A DNA stretch of 64,000 bases from Hyphomicrobiales bacterium. Lineage in GTDB: Bacteria > Pseudomonadota > Alphaproteobacteria > Rhizobiales > Xanthobacteraceae. Below the pieces are notes generated by a model. That model did not search any database. It was not told the DNA's origin and was given only the letters and a program-made list of their open reading frames with translations. The stretch lies in NCBI GenBank assembly GCA_017305555.1, contig JAFKKM010000025.1, forward strand, positions 44,134 through 108,133. Direction: 5' to 3'. Numbering within the stretch: position 1 is the stretch's first letter; every line of letters starts with the position of its first letter. A program made the position numbers and the translations under genes. Shown piece after piece: positions 63,420 to 64,000 of this stretch.

Positions 63420-63848
63420 ATGACTCTCAAGACTCCCACGACCCTCGAAGAATGGAATGCGGCCGGCGCCGACTATCTGCCCGGCCTCCTCGGCATGACA
63501 TTCACCAAGGTCGAGCCGGATGAGGTGGTTGCAGTCCTTGAGGTCCGCCGCGCGCTTGGCGCTTGGAACGGCTATCTCCATGCGGGAACGGTCACCTCAC
63601 TCGCGGACACGTGCTGCGGTTACGGCACCGTTCGTAGTTTGCCGACAGGCGCCAGCGGATTTACGACTGTCGAACTCAAAAGCAACCTGATCGGAACGGC
63701 GCGCGAGGGCCTGGTGACCTGCATCGCGCGGCCTGTCCACAAGGGACGCACCACTCAGGTCTGGGATGCAGAAGTGCGTCGGAACAGCGACGATGCTGTC
63801 ATCGCCTGTTTTCGCAACACCCAATTGATCCTGTGGCCAAAGGGGTAA
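63420..63848 (+). CDS. PaaI-type hotdog-fold thioesterase
   Basis: A 142-residue hotdog-fold protein. The PaaI hallmark segment is NGYLHAGTVTSLADTCCGYG (HxG and Asp region), with a later TTVELKSNLIGTAREGLV. It is expected to hydrolyse an acyl-CoA thioester; the substrate is unknown. ATG 63420, preceded by a short promoter region of 192 bp. Confidence 0.9.
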   Translation: MTLKTPTTLEEWNAAGADYLPGLLGMTFTKVEPDEVVAVLEVRRALGAWNGYLHAGTVTSLADTCCGYGTVRSLPTGASGFTTVELKSNLIGTAREGLVTCIARPVHKGRTTQVWDAEVRRNSDDAVIACFRNTQLILWPKG

Positions 63849-63923
63849 CGACGTCGCGATAGTCCGGCATGTGACGGTGATCGCCGCCTCGAAATGTAAT
63901 TCGGCGGATCGACAACCTCAGTG

Positions 63924-63949
63924 TCGTCCCCGCCTGCGCGGGGACGACG
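63924..63949. repeat. Lone palindrome of the GTCGTCCCC family (copy H)
   Basis: A perfect 26-bp palindrome, GTCGTCCCCGC-CTGC-GCGGGGACGAC, followed by GCTTTTCGTGTTGC as in copy D. It has only one arm and none of the interior. It may be a minimal or edge-deleted copy near the window end. Confidence 0.75.
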
Positions 63950-64000
63950 CTTTTCGTGTTGCTTATCCCGTAACCAATCACGTGACGAAATCAATCACTC

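Overview
The window is a high-GC, gene-dense piece of an alphaproteobacterial chromosome. Gene content (purF-SDR, der with a YfgM-like TPR gene, panB-FKBP-NnrU, alanine-type aminotransferase-hom-glpX-recJ, efp beside epmA-epmB), GGAAC-N16/17-CGTT promoters and families of short palindromic repeats all fit the Nitrobacteraceae/Bradyrhizobiaceae (Bradyrhizobium, Afipia, Rhodopseudomonas and relatives). The genus is an inference and was not tested by any search. No integrase, transposase, prophage gene or CRISPR array is visible.

Layout. 1-3.1 kb: 3' end of purF, a methyltransferase-acetyltransferase pair, an SDR and a small DUF2147 protein that ends at a TGA where the family has Trp. 3.4-9.5 kb: an orphan branched-chain amino-acid binding protein, der, a lipoprotein, a YfgM-like protein, FKBP isomerase, panB and nnrU. 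9.7-14.6 kb: small secreted proteins, a cold-shock protein and prfC. 14.7-16.8 kb: sugE under a guanidine-II riboswitch, then a PiT phosphate transporter with its DUF47 partner. 17.2-21.9 kb: a complete livGF-binding protein-livHM uptake operon. 22.1-29.2 kb: many small membrane, secreted and lipoprotein genes, tRNA-Glu, a cyclase-family enzyme and hdeD; two strong EcfG-type (general stress sigma) promoter matches fall here. 29.0-32.2 kb: the EF-P modification module (epmA, epmB, efp). 32.2-35.2 kb: two envelope-modifying enzymes (M23 peptidase, lytic transglycosylase). 35.5-42.5 kb: recJ, HAD, GNAT, glpX, hom, aminotransferase. 43.3-51.9 kb: phaC, MAPEG, argC, PaiB-like, DedA, a HxH membrane protein, parE and an SDR. 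52.1-64 kb: a FAD monooxygenase, a sugar-type ABC importer with a 2-hydroxyacid dehydrogenase, periplasmic cyclohexadienyl dehydratase, amidase, a second DUF2147 protein and a thioesterase.

How parts work together. The Liv operon and the orphan binding protein at 3.4 kb are clear paralogues, so the orphan may share the Liv permease. EpmA, EpmB and EF-P form one translation-rescue pathway. The 53.8-58.4 kb genes encode a full CUT1-type importer. A palindromic repeat lies between its binding-protein gene and its permease genes, as REP elements do in malE-malF.

The most useful observations are the guanidine-II riboswitch before sugE, the EcfG promoters before hdeD and before a 25-residue membrane peptide gene at 24964-25041, the Trp-to-stop change in the first DUF2147 gene, and a family of seven two-armed palindromic repeats (plus a lone palindrome) whose arms show compensatory changes.
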